Below are positions 6,838 to 16,168 of a stretch of DNA of 43,744 nt, piece after piece. The DNA is taken from positions 1 through 43,744 of the forward strand of contig DYLQ01000013.1 in NCBI GenBank assembly GCA_020722015.1. Reading direction: 5' to 3'. The DNA is from Thermotoga sp. (GTDB lineage Bacteria > Thermotogota > Thermotogae > Mesoaciditogales > Mesoaciditogaceae). Each line of letters begins with the position of its first letter. Position 1 is the first letter of the stretch. The position numbers and the translations under genes were made by a program. The notes below the pieces were generated by a model. That model made no database searches and was not told the DNA's origin. It worked only from the letters and a program-made list of their open reading frames with translations.

Positions 6838-8166
6838 TTGAAGAAAAAAGTTTTGATCCTTGGAGCAGCTGGAAGGGATTTCCACAATTTCAACACGTAT
6901 TTTCGCGATAACGCGGATTACGAGGTTGTGGCATTCACCGCAACTCAAATTCCAGATATCGCAGGCAGAAAGTATCCCGCCGAGTTGGCTGGAACGCTTT
7001 ATCCCAAAGGTATCCCAATATACCCGGAAGAAGATATGGTAAAACTGATTAAGGAACATTCGATAGACGAGGTAATTTTATCTTACAGCGATCTTCCACA
7101 CCAATACGTTATGGAACGTGCATCTATGGTAATTTCTGCCGGTGCCGATTTTAAGTTGATGGGTACAAAACACACGATGGTAAAGTCTAAAAAACCGGTC
7201 ATAGCCATCTGTGCCGTAAGAACCGGATCAGGTAAAAGTCAAACGACAAGAAGGGTACTTGATATATTGAGAAATCACAAGAAAAAAGTCATATCCATAC
7301 GTCATCCCATGCCGTACGGCGATCTTGTCAAGCAAAAGGTTCAAAGGTATGCCACATATTCAGATTTGGATAAGTACGAATGTACAATAGAGGAAAGAGA
7401 GGAATATGAGCCTCACATAGACAGAGGAAGTGTGATTTATTCTGGCGTAGATTATGAGGCCATTTTAAGACAGGCCGAATCTGAGGATCCCGATGTCATT
7501 TTGTGGGATGGTGGAAACAACGATTTTTCATTCTACAAACCCGATTTGCTTATAGTCGTTGCCGATCCGCATAGAGCCGGTCATGAAAAGACTTTTTATC
7601 CCGGTCTTGCCAATTTCATGATGGCAGATGTGATAGTCATAAACAAAGAAGAAACGGCACTTCCGGAAAATGTTGACGAGATAAGAAGAAGTGCGGCGCA
7701 ATTCAATCCACGTGCGACGATTGTCGATGCCGCATCTCCTATTTTCGTTGAAAATTGGGAGAAAATTCGTGGAAAGAAAGTGCTCGTCATAGAAGACGGC
7801 CCAACCTTAACTCACGGGAACATGCAATATGGTGCCGGATACATTGCCGCTGTTAAATTCGGCGCTTCTGAGATCGTAGATCCAAGGCCGTTTGCGGTCG
7901 GATCGATTGTCAATACGTTTAACAAATATAACCATCTTTCAAAGATACTTCCGGCGATGGGTTATGGAGGAAAGCAGATAAAAGAACTCGAGGAGACGAT
8001 TAACAAATCTGACGCGGAGCTTGTCATCGTTGGAACGCCTATTGATCTTGGCAGAGTGTTGAAGATGAACAAACCTTCCTTAAGAGTCAGATATGAACTT
8101 GAAGAGATCGGAAAGCCGAACCTTGAAGATGTGATATCCGAATTTCTCAAGTCAAATAAGATTTAA
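6838..8166 (+). CDS. Cyclic 2,3-diphosphoglycerate synthase-like P-loop protein (COG2403)
   Basis: The 442-residue protein matches the COG2403 family along its length: N-terminus KVLILGAAGRDFHNF, a P-loop-like RTGSGKS at 128-134, LWDGGNNDFSF, and VVADPHRAGHE. In methanogens a protein of this family closes 2,3-diphosphoglycerate to cyclic 2,3-diphosphoglycerate using ATP, a thermoprotectant and phosphate store; activity of the bacterial members is inferred. I chose TTG at 6838 because GGAGGTG (6825-6831) is 6 bases upstream and the protein then begins like its family; the ATG at 6823 lies on the ribosome site. A strong hairpin terminator follows. Confidence 0.8.
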   Translation: MKKKVLILGAAGRDFHNFNTYFRDNADYEVVAFTATQIPDIAGRKYPAELAGTLYPKGIPIYPEEDMVKLIKEHSIDEVILSYSDLPHQYVMERASMVISAGADFKLMGTKHTMVKSKKPVIAICAVRTGSGKSQTTRRVLDILRNHKKKVISIRHPMPYGDLVKQKVQRYATYSDLDKYECTIEEREEYEPHIDRGSVIYSGVDYEAILRQAESEDPDVILWDGGNNDFSFYKPDLLIVVADPHRAGHEKTFYPGLANFMMADVIVINKEETALPENVDEIRRSAAQFNPRATIVDAASPIFVENWEKIRGKKVLVIEDGPTLTHGNMQYGAGYIAAVKFGASEIVDPRPFAVGSIVNTFNKYNHLSKILPAMGYGGKQIKELEETINKSDAELVIVGTPIDLGRVLKMNKPSLRVRYELEEIGKPNLEDVISEFLKSNKI

Positions 8167-8168
8167 AG

Positions 8169-8189
8169 ATCGGGGCTTTATGCCCCGAT
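8169..8189. terminator. Bidirectional terminator between cDPG synthase and ogt
   Basis: ATCGGGGC and GCCCCGAT form a perfect 8-bp GC-rich stem around TTTAT, followed by TTTAC on the plus strand and CTTTAAAT on the minus strand. It overlaps the last codons of ogt and ends both convergent transcripts. Confidence 0.85.
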
Positions 8190-8651
8190 TTTACTTTTCG
8201 TTTCGTGATTTAAAAGCCAGGATTTTCTCCACCGTCCACCACCGTAATTTCCAATTGTGCCGTTTGATTTCACAACGCGATGGCAAGGGATTATTATGCT
8301 GATTGGATTTTTACCGACAGCGCTTCCGACTGCCCTAAATGCTTTGGGATGCCCTATCGATAAGGCTATATCTTTGTAGGAGACAACTTCCCCAAAGGGA
8401 ATTTTTACCATCTCATTCCAAACTCGTTTTTGAAAGTCTGTGCCGTCAAGCGCGTAATTAATAGAAAAATTTTTTCTTTTTCCGGTAAAGTATTCCTTCA
8501 ACTGTGAGATGCAATTTTTGATCTCACGAGAATCGCAAATTTCATCTTTTATTTCGTCTGTAAAGTTAACGGTATATACAAGATCATCCGTACCCGTTAC
8601 TTCTATAATGCCTATTGGCGATTCAAAGTAAGCCTTTTGAATGTTCATCAT
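8178..8651 (-). CDS. ogt: Methylated-DNA-[protein]-cysteine S-methyltransferase
   Basis: The 157-residue protein carries the active-site motif IPCHRVV, whose Cys takes the alkyl group from O6-alkylguanine in a one-use repair reaction, and FQKRVW with GEVVSYKDIA from the DNA-binding domain. Length suits Ogt. ATGs at 8651 and 8648 are both possible; GAGGT is better spaced for the second. It is the last gene of the minus-strand run that begins at 19271, 42 bases after the beta-propeller gene. Its stop codon lies within the terminator stem. Confidence 0.93.
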   Translation of the reverse strand: MMNIQKAYFESPIGIIEVTGTDDLVYTVNFTDEIKDEICDSREIKNCISQLKEYFTGKRKNFSINYALDGTDFQKRVWNEMVKIPFGEVVSYKDIALSIGHPKAFRAVGSAVGKNPISIIIPCHRVVKSNGTIGNYGGGRWRKSWLLNHETKSKIGA

Positions 8652-8693
8652 TTTACCTCAAAGAAGATTTACGTCATGTACATAACGCTATCT

Positions 8694-9782
8694 TTACTTC
8701 TCGACTTTTATAGCATAAAGGTAGTCATTCAAAGAACCAATGTAAATTAAGCCATCATTCCCCAAAGTTGGTGTGGAATTGACGAAACTTCCAAGTTTGT
8801 ATTGCCACAAAAGCGTACCGGATGGATTTAGCGCACAAAGATATCCGTTTTGTGTTCCAAAATACAAAATGCCGTTTTTGTCCAGAGAAACTGTTGTCGG
8901 AAATCCATCTGTCTTGTAAAGCCAATCCATGTGACCATCCTTTACAGCACAAACGTATCCCGTGGGATTAAAACCGCTTTGATCTGTGATGACGTAAACC
9001 GTCCCTTCTCGAGAAATGATGGGAGTTCCATTCACGTTACCACCTATGTTGATCGTCCACAACAACTTCCCGTCTTTGCCCAAAGCGTAAAACTCGCCAT
9101 TTTCAGTTCCAAAATAAATCGTTTCGTCATTTACCGCGATGCTTCCATCCAGCATAGCACCACTTTTGTATTCCCATTTCATTTTTCCATCTTTTTCGAG
9201 TGCATAAACGTTACCGTCGACGTTTGCAAAATACACGGTTCCGTCTTTTCCAACGATGGGATTGGATCTTATGGGAGCATTGGTTTTGTATTCCCATTTC
9301 AATTTTCCATTTTCTCCCAAGGCGTAAAGAAATCCGGTATTGTTTCCAAAATAGATCGTTCCATTTGAAATTGCCGCAGTTGAATTTATCGAATCACCGG
9401 TTTTGAATTTCCAGATAAGATGCCCCTCTTTGTTCAAAGAATAAAAATCACCGGAATTCGTTCCAAAATACAAATTGCCATCTTCTCCGATTGAGGCCGC
9501 AGAAAATATCTGACCGCCGGCTGCAAAAGCCCATTTTAACTTCCCGTCAGGCTTCACGGCGTACATCTTTCCATCGTAAGAGCCGACGTAAACCGTTCCA
9601 TCAACTCCTAAATTAGGCGACGCAAGTATATGGCCTTCTGTCTTGTAAGCCCATTGAATTATCGAACTCGTCGAATTGACATTTTTCCCTGGAGAAGGTA
9701 TCAAAAATCTGCCAATTATTATAAAGCCTACAAGTATAAATGACCACAAAAACCACCACGAAAAAAATCTTTTGTTGTTCAT
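8694..9782 (-). CDS. Membrane-anchored PQQ-like eight-blade beta-propeller protein
   Basis: One membrane segment (about residues 8-27) is followed by eight repeats of about 40 residues, each with the pattern [KL]W.[YF]K ... G.[IVL]YFG...G..YAL...GKL. This is the PQQ-binding-like (WD40-related) fold, expected to face outside the membrane. No enzymatic residues are apparent; such proteins often act as assembly or binding scaffolds, and no partner is indicated here. The ATG overlaps the stop of the DUF123 gene by 4 bases (ATGA), so the two are translationally coupled. Confidence 0.8.
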   Translation of the reverse strand: MNNKRFFSWWFLWSFILVGFIIIGRFLIPSPGKNVNSTSSIIQWAYKTEGHILASPNLGVDGTVYVGSYDGKMYAVKPDGKLKWAFAAGGQIFSAASIGEDGNLYFGTNSGDFYSLNKEGHLIWKFKTGDSINSTAAISNGTIYFGNNTGFLYALGENGKLKWEYKTNAPIRSNPIVGKDGTVYFANVDGNVYALEKDGKMKWEYKSGAMLDGSIAVNDETIYFGTENGEFYALGKDGKLLWTINIGGNVNGTPIISREGTVYVITDQSGFNPTGYVCAVKDGHMDWLYKTDGFPTTVSLDKNGILYFGTQNGYLCALNPSGTLLWQYKLGSFVNSTPTLGNDGLIYIGSLNDYLYAIKVEK

Positions 9783-10186
9783 ATCTCTACCATGTTGAAC
9801 TCACTTTTCAAGCGGTCTAAAAGCACTTGAATGTCCTTAACTTTGAAGAAATGAGATTCGCATTTACAATCAGAGGATCCAAAGTGAGGAATGCCTTCTT
9901 CATTTTTTGCTATTGCGCTTGCCACTTCGCATTCCATAGACTTGGGGGATTCTTTTATGAGTACTTTAGAGATGTCAGAATCTCCGCCTTTCAAAAAATA
10001 ATCTATGTGCCAAAAGGTCTTTTTGTTTTTGGAAAGATGTCTTTTTATCCTGTTTTCAAGACCGTTTTGAGCAGATCCAACGTACACGTACGTCCCGGCT
10101 TCGAATTTTATCTTTCCAAGCGAACCGATTTTGATGTTTTTTTGACTTTTTAAATCGATTGTAAGAACGTAAATGCCTTTTTTCAA
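9779..10186 (-). CDS. DUF123 (GIY-YIG-like) protein
   Basis: The 135-residue protein starts MKKGIYVLTI and contains GTYVYVGSAQNGLENRIKRH, the conserved core of the DUF123/COG1833 family, distantly related to GIY-YIG nucleases. HIDYFL and a late Cys-x-Cys region (SSDCKCESHFF) also fit. Nuclease activity is predicted for the family but not established. It starts at TTG 10186, 12 bases after the glyS stop, and overlaps the next gene by 4 bases. Its place after synthetase genes may be just cotranscription. Confidence 0.82.
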   Translation of the reverse strand: MKKGIYVLTIDLKSQKNIKIGSLGKIKFEAGTYVYVGSAQNGLENRIKRHLSKNKKTFWHIDYFLKGGDSDISKVLIKESPKSMECEVASAIAKNEEGIPHFGSSDCKCESHFFKVKDIQVLLDRLKSEFNMVEI

Positions 10187-10198
10187 TTTACCATCTCG

Positions 10199-12229
10199 TT
10201 AATTAGACGTTTTGACAAGCAAAGAAAGATCACCGAAATTAAGGAAAAGTTGATCGAGATTTTTTAAAAATCCCAACCTGTTTAGCCTGAGATCTTCTCT
10301 CGGAGACATGACAAAGACGGTATCGAAATACTCATCTATCGATGGCTTTAGAGATTTAAGATGTTCAAAAGCCACTTCGTAATTAAAATGTTCAAGTGCA
10401 TCTTCGATCTTTGGCTTCAAATCGTAGTACGCTGAGAAAAGTTTCTTCTCATGTTCATCGAACAAGTCAACATGATACTCAAATGAGTGATGATTCTTTG
10501 AGATGTTATGAACCCTTGTGTAAGCGATTATGAAATTTTCAAATTCTGCCTCTTTTCGACTCTTTTCAATGGCCTGAGCTGCGAGTATCGATCTGAATGG
10601 CTTGTTCCACAATTCAAGAACCGCCTTCGAAACATCTTGAGATATATTCAGGCTTTCTCTCAAAATAACGTCAAGCCTACCTTTGAAGAATGAATTCAAA
10701 CTTTCCATAGAAACTTTTTTGCCCAAAATATTTTCGACTATCGACACGATCCCATTTAAATCTATGTCCCATTCAAAATTGTTTAAAATCCTAAGTATGG
10801 CAAAAACTTTTTTTCTCAAAGCGTAAGGATCGCGCGAGCCGGACGGAATTTCTCCGATCGCAAAGTTTGCAACAACCGTATCTATTCTATCTGCAAGTCC
10901 GATTATCGCTCCTATCGTGTCAGAAGGAAATTCCCCTTCGAGTCCATCTGGCATGTATTGTTCTTTTATGGCAAGGGCAACTCTTGGATCTTCGTTTCTG
11001 GCATAGATGCTTCCCATGATTCCTTGAAGTTCTGGAAATTCGTAGATCATGTTCGTTCCAAGATCGCTTTTTGATAAAGTAGCAGCTCTTTCGATGAGTC
11101 TCAATTCAGAATCACCGAAGTGCAAAAGCACTCCTATTTTCAAGGCAATTTCTTTGATTCTTTTGACCTTGTCCATCAAGGTGCCAAGGTTTTTTTGAAA
11201 GGTCATATCCAAAAGTTTTTCGTTGAAATGTTCAAGGGGATATTTAAGATCTTCCATCTGGTAGAATTCCGCATCGGCAAGTCTTGCGTTTATAACCCTT
11301 TCGTATCCATTTTTTACGTTTCCAGCACGGGAAGACGGTCCATCTTGAAAGGCTAAAAATTCTCTTGAGACTTTTCCGTTTTTTCTTGTTATGAAAGTTC
11401 TCTGATGATGTCTGAGCACAGTTCTTAAAACCGGTTCTGGCAAATTGAGATAATCCGCTTTAAACTCTCCAATAACCGGTTGCGGATATTCGGTTATCAT
11501 CGATATTTCATGGACAAGCTCGTCATCTGGTATCACTTCAAGCCCACTATTTTTTATCCCATCTACTATCATCTTTTCTCTTTCATCTACTTTGAGGATA
11601 ACCATGGATGCTTTCATAACTCGTTCGTAATCACTGACGGATTTAACTGTGATCTCTTTGTCCAAATATCTATGAGATTTGGTTATTTTCGAAGCAATCT
11701 TACCCATGAATTCAAACGGAACAACTTCTTCATCCATAATTGAAATTATAGAATGAACAGGACGCGTGTATGAAAATTCTCCATTTCCCCATCTCATAGG
11801 TCGTGTGAACTGAAACGAATTCAGAATGGGCGGAAGTATTTGCGAAAGCACCTCTTTGGTTTTCAAGCCTTGATCGAACTTTTTCAGAAAAACATACTTT
11901 CCGCCATTGGATTCGGATATTTCTATATCGGAAAGTTGTGCGTTGTTAGATTTCATAAATCCTTCAAGGGCTTTCGTGGGTTTTCCGTCTTTGAATGCGA
12001 CACTTTCAGAAGGCCCTTTTTTCGTCCCAAAAGCATCCCGCTGCGTTGAAGAAATATCGTGAATTATAAATCCAAATCTCCTCGGGGTTGAAAAAATGTC
12101 TATTTTGCCATGATCTATCCTTGCTTTTTCAAGTGCATCGTTAAGGTTAATTTCGAGCGTGTTCAAAATCATCTCTATATCGGCCGGGGGCATCTCTTCA
12201 AGGAGCAATTCGAGAAGGTATTCAGACAT
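10199..12229 (-). CDS. glyS: Glycyl-tRNA synthetase beta subunit
   Basis: At 676 residues it has the normal length of bacterial GlyS (about 680-700). The start [15 protein letters not shown], the internal [22 protein letters not shown] region and [14 protein letters not shown] are typical. The beta subunit binds tRNA-Gly and joins GlyQ as an alpha2beta2 enzyme that charges glycine. The ATG at 12229 fits the family start; the GTG at 12238 only adds three residues. It overlaps the end of glyQ by 8 bases. Confidence 0.96.
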   Translation of the reverse strand: MSEYLLELLLEEMPPADIEMILNTLEINLNDALEKARIDHGKIDIFSTPRRFGFIIHDISSTQRDAFGTKKGPSESVAFKDGKPTKALEGFMKSNNAQLSDIEISESNGGKYVFLKKFDQGLKTKEVLSQILPPILNSFQFTRPMRWGNGEFSYTRPVHSIISIMDEEVVPFEFMGKIASKITKSHRYLDKEITVKSVSDYERVMKASMVILKVDEREKMIVDGIKNSGLEVIPDDELVHEISMITEYPQPVIGEFKADYLNLPEPVLRTVLRHHQRTFITRKNGKVSREFLAFQDGPSSRAGNVKNGYERVINARLADAEFYQMEDLKYPLEHFNEKLLDMTFQKNLGTLMDKVKRIKEIALKIGVLLHFGDSELRLIERAATLSKSDLGTNMIYEFPELQGIMGSIYARNEDPRVALAIKEQYMPDGLEGEFPSDTIGAIIGLADRIDTVVANFAIGEIPSGSRDPYALRKKVFAILRILNNFEWDIDLNGIVSIVENILGKKVSMESLNSFFKGRLDVILRESLNISQDVSKAVLELWNKPFRSILAAQAIEKSRKEAEFENFIIAYTRVHNISKNHHSFEYHVDLFDEHEKKLFSAYYDLKPKIEDALEHFNYEVAFEHLKSLKPSIDEYFDTVFVMSPREDLRLNRLGFLKNLDQLFLNFGDLSLLVKTSN

Positions 12230-13073
12230 TCGCAACACCCACTTTTATGAATTTTTCAGAGCACTTTTTTGCCATAGCCCTTATCCTTGATATGTAATTT
12301 TGTCTGTGAGAAACGGATATCGCACCGCGCGCGTCCAAAAGGTTGAACACGTGAGACGACTTTATTATCTCATCGTAAGCGGGCCTGTAAAGATCGGCTT
12401 CTATCAGTTTTTCAAATTCTTTTGAGTGTTTTTCGAAGAGATCGAATAGCATTTGCGTATCTGCGATTTCAAAGTTGAATTTGGAAAATTGTCTTTCGTT
12501 TTCCAGATACAAATCTCCGTAAGTTGTATTTTCATTCCATTTGAGATCGTAAACATTTTCTATGCCCTGAAGGTACATTGCAATTCTTTCGACACCATAA
12601 GTTATCTCAAGGGGAATTCTTTTCAACTCAATCCCACCGAATTGTTGGAAATACGTGAACTGCGTTATTTCCATTCCATCGAGCCAGACTTCCCATCCTA
12701 TGCCCCAAGCCCCAAGTGTGGGAGATTCCCAGTTGTCTTCGATAAACCTTATGTCATGATCTTTTATACCAAGTCCTAAGGCTTCAAGAGATGCAAGGTA
12801 AAGGCCTTGGGAATCTTCGGGAGAGGGAAGAATTACAACTTGGTATTGGAAATACCTTTGCATCCTGTTGGGATTATCGCCGTATCTACCATCTGTTGGC
12901 CTTCTGCAAGGTTGAACGAAGGCAAATCTTCCGTCTTTTTGATTCAAGACGTTGAAGAAAGTCGTGGGATGATAAGTTCCAGCTCCCATTTCCATATCGT
13001 ACGGTTGATCTATCACAGCTCCTTTTTTGGACCAAAAATCGTTCAAATTGAATATTAACTCTTGGACATTCAT
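12222..13073 (-). CDS. glyQ: Glycyl-tRNA synthetase alpha subunit
   Basis: The 283-residue protein carries the conserved class II core: [37 protein letters not shown] and [18 protein letters not shown]. It forms the catalytic subunit that activates glycine, with GlyS binding tRNA. The ATG at 13073 overlaps the ileS stop by 4 bases (ATGA) and gives the usual N-terminus [11 protein letters not shown]; the longer frame to 13115 lies inside ileS. Confidence 0.97.
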   Translation of the reverse strand: MNVQELIFNLNDFWSKKGAVIDQPYDMEMGAGTYHPTTFFNVLNQKDGRFAFVQPCRRPTDGRYGDNPNRMQRYFQYQVVILPSPEDSQGLYLASLEALGLGIKDHDIRFIEDNWESPTLGAWGIGWEVWLDGMEITQFTYFQQFGGIELKRIPLEITYGVERIAMYLQGIENVYDLKWNENTTYGDLYLENERQFSKFNFEIADTQMLFDLFEKHSKEFEKLIEADLYRPAYDEIIKSSHVFNLLDARGAISVSHRQNYISRIRAMAKKCSEKFIKVGVANV

Positions 13074-15784
13074 GAAATATCTCCTTCTCGTATGACTCTG
13101 GCGCATCTTGAACAAAGCGTTGGATATGCCTCATCTTGACCAACTGATTCGGAGTATTTCCAACATCTTTCACATTTTTGCCCGTGAACATGTTTAACTT
13201 TCACATCGATATCTTCGCCTTTGACAAGCGAAACAGACGATACTATCATGATATCCTCGAGATAAGGCTCAACGCTCTTCAAAATGTTGAACAATTCTTC
13301 TTCAACCCTTATCTCAATGTCAGCCTCAAGAGGATGACCGATGTGCCCGTTTTGTCTTTCTTCTTCAAGTGCTTTCAAAACCACGTTACGTACATCTCTT
13401 ATCTTTGACCATTTCTCTAAAATAAATCCATCGATTTCTTTTATCTCAGGCCAATCTTCGAGATGGATACTTTCAAATCGCTTGAATGGTATCGTTGTAT
13501 ATATCTCTTCTGTGGTAAACGGAATCATCGGAGCAAGCATTTTCAAAAGGTCCATTCCCACTTTATGAAGTACGGCCTGGGCTGATTTGCGATTTTGTGA
13601 ATTTTTTCCGTCTGCGTAGAGTCTGTCTTTGAGAATATCAAGGTAGAAGGCACTCATGTCTATCGTTACGAAATCAAAGATCGCATGGTATGCCTTGTGA
13701 AAATCGAAATCATCGTAATATCGAGTTACATCTTTCACGAGTTGGTTCAACAATTCCAACGCGTATCTGTCAATTTCCATCAAATCGTCAACTTTGTCTC
13801 TTTGAGGATCGAAATCGGCAAGGTTTCCAAAGATAAATCTCAAAACATTTCTCACTTTTCTGTAAGCGTCAACTTGTTTTTCTATTATACCCATGGACAG
13901 TCTTACGTCATTTTTGTATTCCGTTGAGGAAACCCATAATCTAAGTACATCTGCGCCGAATTTCTTTATGACATCAAGAGGATCTATGACATTTCCCAAA
14001 GACTTCGACATCTTTTGGTCATTTTCATCTCTTATGAAACCATGAGTAAGCACGTTATCATAAGGTGGCCTCCCATCTCTTATCATGGCAAGCAGAAGAG
14101 ATGATTGAAACCATCCGCGATGTTGGTCTGTACCCTCAAGGTAAAGTGCTGCGGGGTAAAGGCCTCTTGGTTTTAAAACCGCTTCAAAGGAGGATCCTGA
14201 ATCTATCCATACATCCATGACATCGTAGAGTTTCTCGAATTCATCTCCACCGCATTTTGGGCATTTGTATCCTTCCGGGAGCAATTCTTTTGCCTCGTAT
14301 TTGTACCACGCATCTCCGCCTTCCCGCTCGACTATATTGGCAACATGTCTTATGACTTCGGCATCCATTATGACATTTCCACATTTTTTACACTTAAAAG
14401 CGGGTATTGGCATACCCCAATCTCTTTGACGCGAAATGCACCAATCTGGCCTCGTCTCGATCATGGAATGAATTCTGTTCTTCCCCCACGCAGGTATCCA
14501 TTTAACGTCTTCTTCTATTGCCTTGAGCGTTTTATTTCTGAGATCATTTTTGTCGATCGAGATGAACCATTGTTCTGTTGCGCGAAATATCAAAGGCTTA
14601 TGACATCTCCAGCAGTGAGGATATGGGTGGTTAAAGTTTTCTTCGGCAACAAGCATACCGGCATCTTTAAGATCTCTTATTATGATATCTTCTACCTTTT
14701 TTATGTTCAAACCTCCATATTTTGGAAGATCCGGAACGTAATTTCCGTAATCGTCAACGGGAGAAAAAATTTCAAGGCCATACCTTTTACCCGTCATGTA
14801 ATCTTCTTCACCGTGCCCTGGCGCTGTGTGAACTGCGCCGGTTCCAGTTTCAGTTTCCACGTAATCGGCCATGACCATTGGAATTTCGTTTTTGTAAATA
14901 GGATCGAGTAGTTTTTGAAGTTCAAAGGCACTTCCTCGTGCCTCGCTGATTATTTCGTAATTTTCAATTCCCGATTTTTTCATCACGGATTCAACAAGCG
15001 CTTTTGCAATCAACCATCTTTCATCATCGACTTTTACCCACGCGTAATCAACGGAAGGATTTAAAGCAACTGCCCTGTTGGCCGGTAATGTCCATGGAGT
15101 CGTCGTCCATATTATGACGAATTTTTGTGTATCGTCTTTAAATCTGAATTTGACGTAAATGGATTTCGATACTTCATCCTTATATTCAACCTCTGCTTCT
15201 GCCAGGGCTGTATGATCGGTCGTACACCACATCACAGGCTTGTTTTCCCTGTAAACCATGCCCTTTTCAACGGCATCGGCGAAGATCTCGTAAATAGCCC
15301 TTTCATAGCTTTTGTCCATCGTAAGGTATGGTTTGTCCCACTCTCCGAAAATGCCCAAACGTTTGAATTGCTCTCTTTGCACATCGACGTACTTTCGAGC
15401 ATAATCGGCACACATTTTTCTTATGTCTATACGTCGCATTGATCTTATCTTATCACCAAGATCCAGCGCGACTTTATGTTCTATTGGTAATCCATGCGTG
15501 TCCCAACCTGGAATGTACGGAGAATCATATCCACGCATCGTTTTGTAACGTACAACGATGTCTTTGAGCACTTTGTTCAAAGCCGTTCCCACGTGTATGT
15601 TTCCGTTTGCGTAAGGAGGGCCATCGTGCAAAACGTACTTGGGAGAGCCATCACGATTTTTCCTTATCTTGTCGTAAATCTTGTTTAATTCCCATTGCTT
15701 GAGAATCTTTGGTTCCTTTTCGACAAGATTTGCCTTCATGGGTATTAGTTCAACGGGCAAGTTAAGTGTGTTTTTGTAATCCAT
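13070..15784 (-). CDS. ileS: Isoleucyl-tRNA synthetase
   Basis: The 904-residue class I synthetase has the HIGH-type motif in [19 protein letters not shown], the editing-domain segment [16 protein letters not shown] and a C-terminal zinc site CERCW ... LCSRCARV. Two further CxxC pairs (FKCKKCG and YKCPKCGG) lie around residues 470-510. It charges tRNA-Ile and hydrolyses mischarged valine. GGAGG precedes the ATG at 15784, which directly follows the receiver gene's stop. No T-box-like leader separates them. Confidence 0.97.
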   Translation of the reverse strand: MDYKNTLNLPVELIPMKANLVEKEPKILKQWELNKIYDKIRKNRDGSPKYVLHDGPPYANGNIHVGTALNKVLKDIVVRYKTMRGYDSPYIPGWDTHGLPIEHKVALDLGDKIRSMRRIDIRKMCADYARKYVDVQREQFKRLGIFGEWDKPYLTMDKSYERAIYEIFADAVEKGMVYRENKPVMWCTTDHTALAEAEVEYKDEVSKSIYVKFRFKDDTQKFVIIWTTTPWTLPANRAVALNPSVDYAWVKVDDERWLIAKALVESVMKKSGIENYEIISEARGSAFELQKLLDPIYKNEIPMVMADYVETETGTGAVHTAPGHGEEDYMTGKRYGLEIFSPVDDYGNYVPDLPKYGGLNIKKVEDIIIRDLKDAGMLVAEENFNHPYPHCWRCHKPLIFRATEQWFISIDKNDLRNKTLKAIEEDVKWIPAWGKNRIHSMIETRPDWCISRQRDWGMPIPAFKCKKCGNVIMDAEVIRHVANIVEREGGDAWYKYEAKELLPEGYKCPKCGGDEFEKLYDVMDVWIDSGSSFEAVLKPRGLYPAALYLEGTDQHRGWFQSSLLLAMIRDGRPPYDNVLTHGFIRDENDQKMSKSLGNVIDPLDVIKKFGADVLRLWVSSTEYKNDVRLSMGIIEKQVDAYRKVRNVLRFIFGNLADFDPQRDKVDDLMEIDRYALELLNQLVKDVTRYYDDFDFHKAYHAIFDFVTIDMSAFYLDILKDRLYADGKNSQNRKSAQAVLHKVGMDLLKMLAPMIPFTTEEIYTTIPFKRFESIHLEDWPEIKEIDGFILEKWSKIRDVRNVVLKALEEERQNGHIGHPLEADIEIRVEEELFNILKSVEPYLEDIMIVSSVSLVKGEDIDVKVKHVHGQKCERCWKYSESVGQDEAYPTLCSRCARVIREGDIS

Positions 15785-16150
15785 TTAGTCCTCCACAAGT
15801 TCTTTGACTTTTCTTTTCATTTCACTCATGTCTGAAGATTTCACGACGTAATCATCGGCAGCCCAACTTGACAGATCACTTCTGTAATGTGAATAAGCGG
15901 TCAATATGAGAATTTTAACTGGTTTTTTCATTTCTCTTATCTTTCCAGCAACATCAAGACCGTTCATATCGGGCATTTCAATGTCGAGAGTCACGAGATC
16001 GACATCGTTTGAGGCGATGTACGCGAGAGCCTCCTGTCCGTTTTTAACGGTGAAAACTTTGTATCCTTCGTCTTCTAATTCCTCCTTGATCAACATTCTT
16101 ACAGGCTCTTCGTCTTCGACGACAAGAACTCTTTTTTGATCTTTTTTCAT
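15785..16150 (-). CDS. Stand-alone response regulator receiver protein (CheY-like)
   Basis: The 121-residue protein is a receiver domain only. It has the acidic pair in VVEDEE, the phosphoacceptor Asp56 in LDIEMPDMNG, the conserved Thr in LTAYS and Lys in YVVKSSD. Without an output domain it must act by protein contact or in a phosphorelay. AAAGGAGG precedes the ATG. It starts 18 bases after the stop of the histidine kinase, its likely partner, and is followed directly by ileS. Confidence 0.92.
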   Translation of the reverse strand: MKKDQKRVLVVEDEEPVRMLIKEELEDEGYKVFTVKNGQEALAYIASNDVDLVTLDIEMPDMNGLDVAGKIREMKKPVKILILTAYSHYRSDLSSWAADDYVVKSSDMSEMKRKVKELVED

Positions 16151-16168
16151 CTCAAACCTCCTTTTAAA

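Noticed and set aside
8850-9368. 172-codon plus-strand open frame
   Set aside because: Antisense shadow of the repeated beta-propeller gene; the repetition explains the lack of stops.
8694-9782. Repeats in the beta-propeller gene considered as a CRISPR-like or tandem DNA array
   Set aside because: The periodicity of about 120 bp is protein-coding, with diverged units matching beta-propeller blades.
14345-14911. 188-codon plus-strand open frame inside ileS
   Set aside because: Shadow of ileS, whose conserved motifs fix the true frame.
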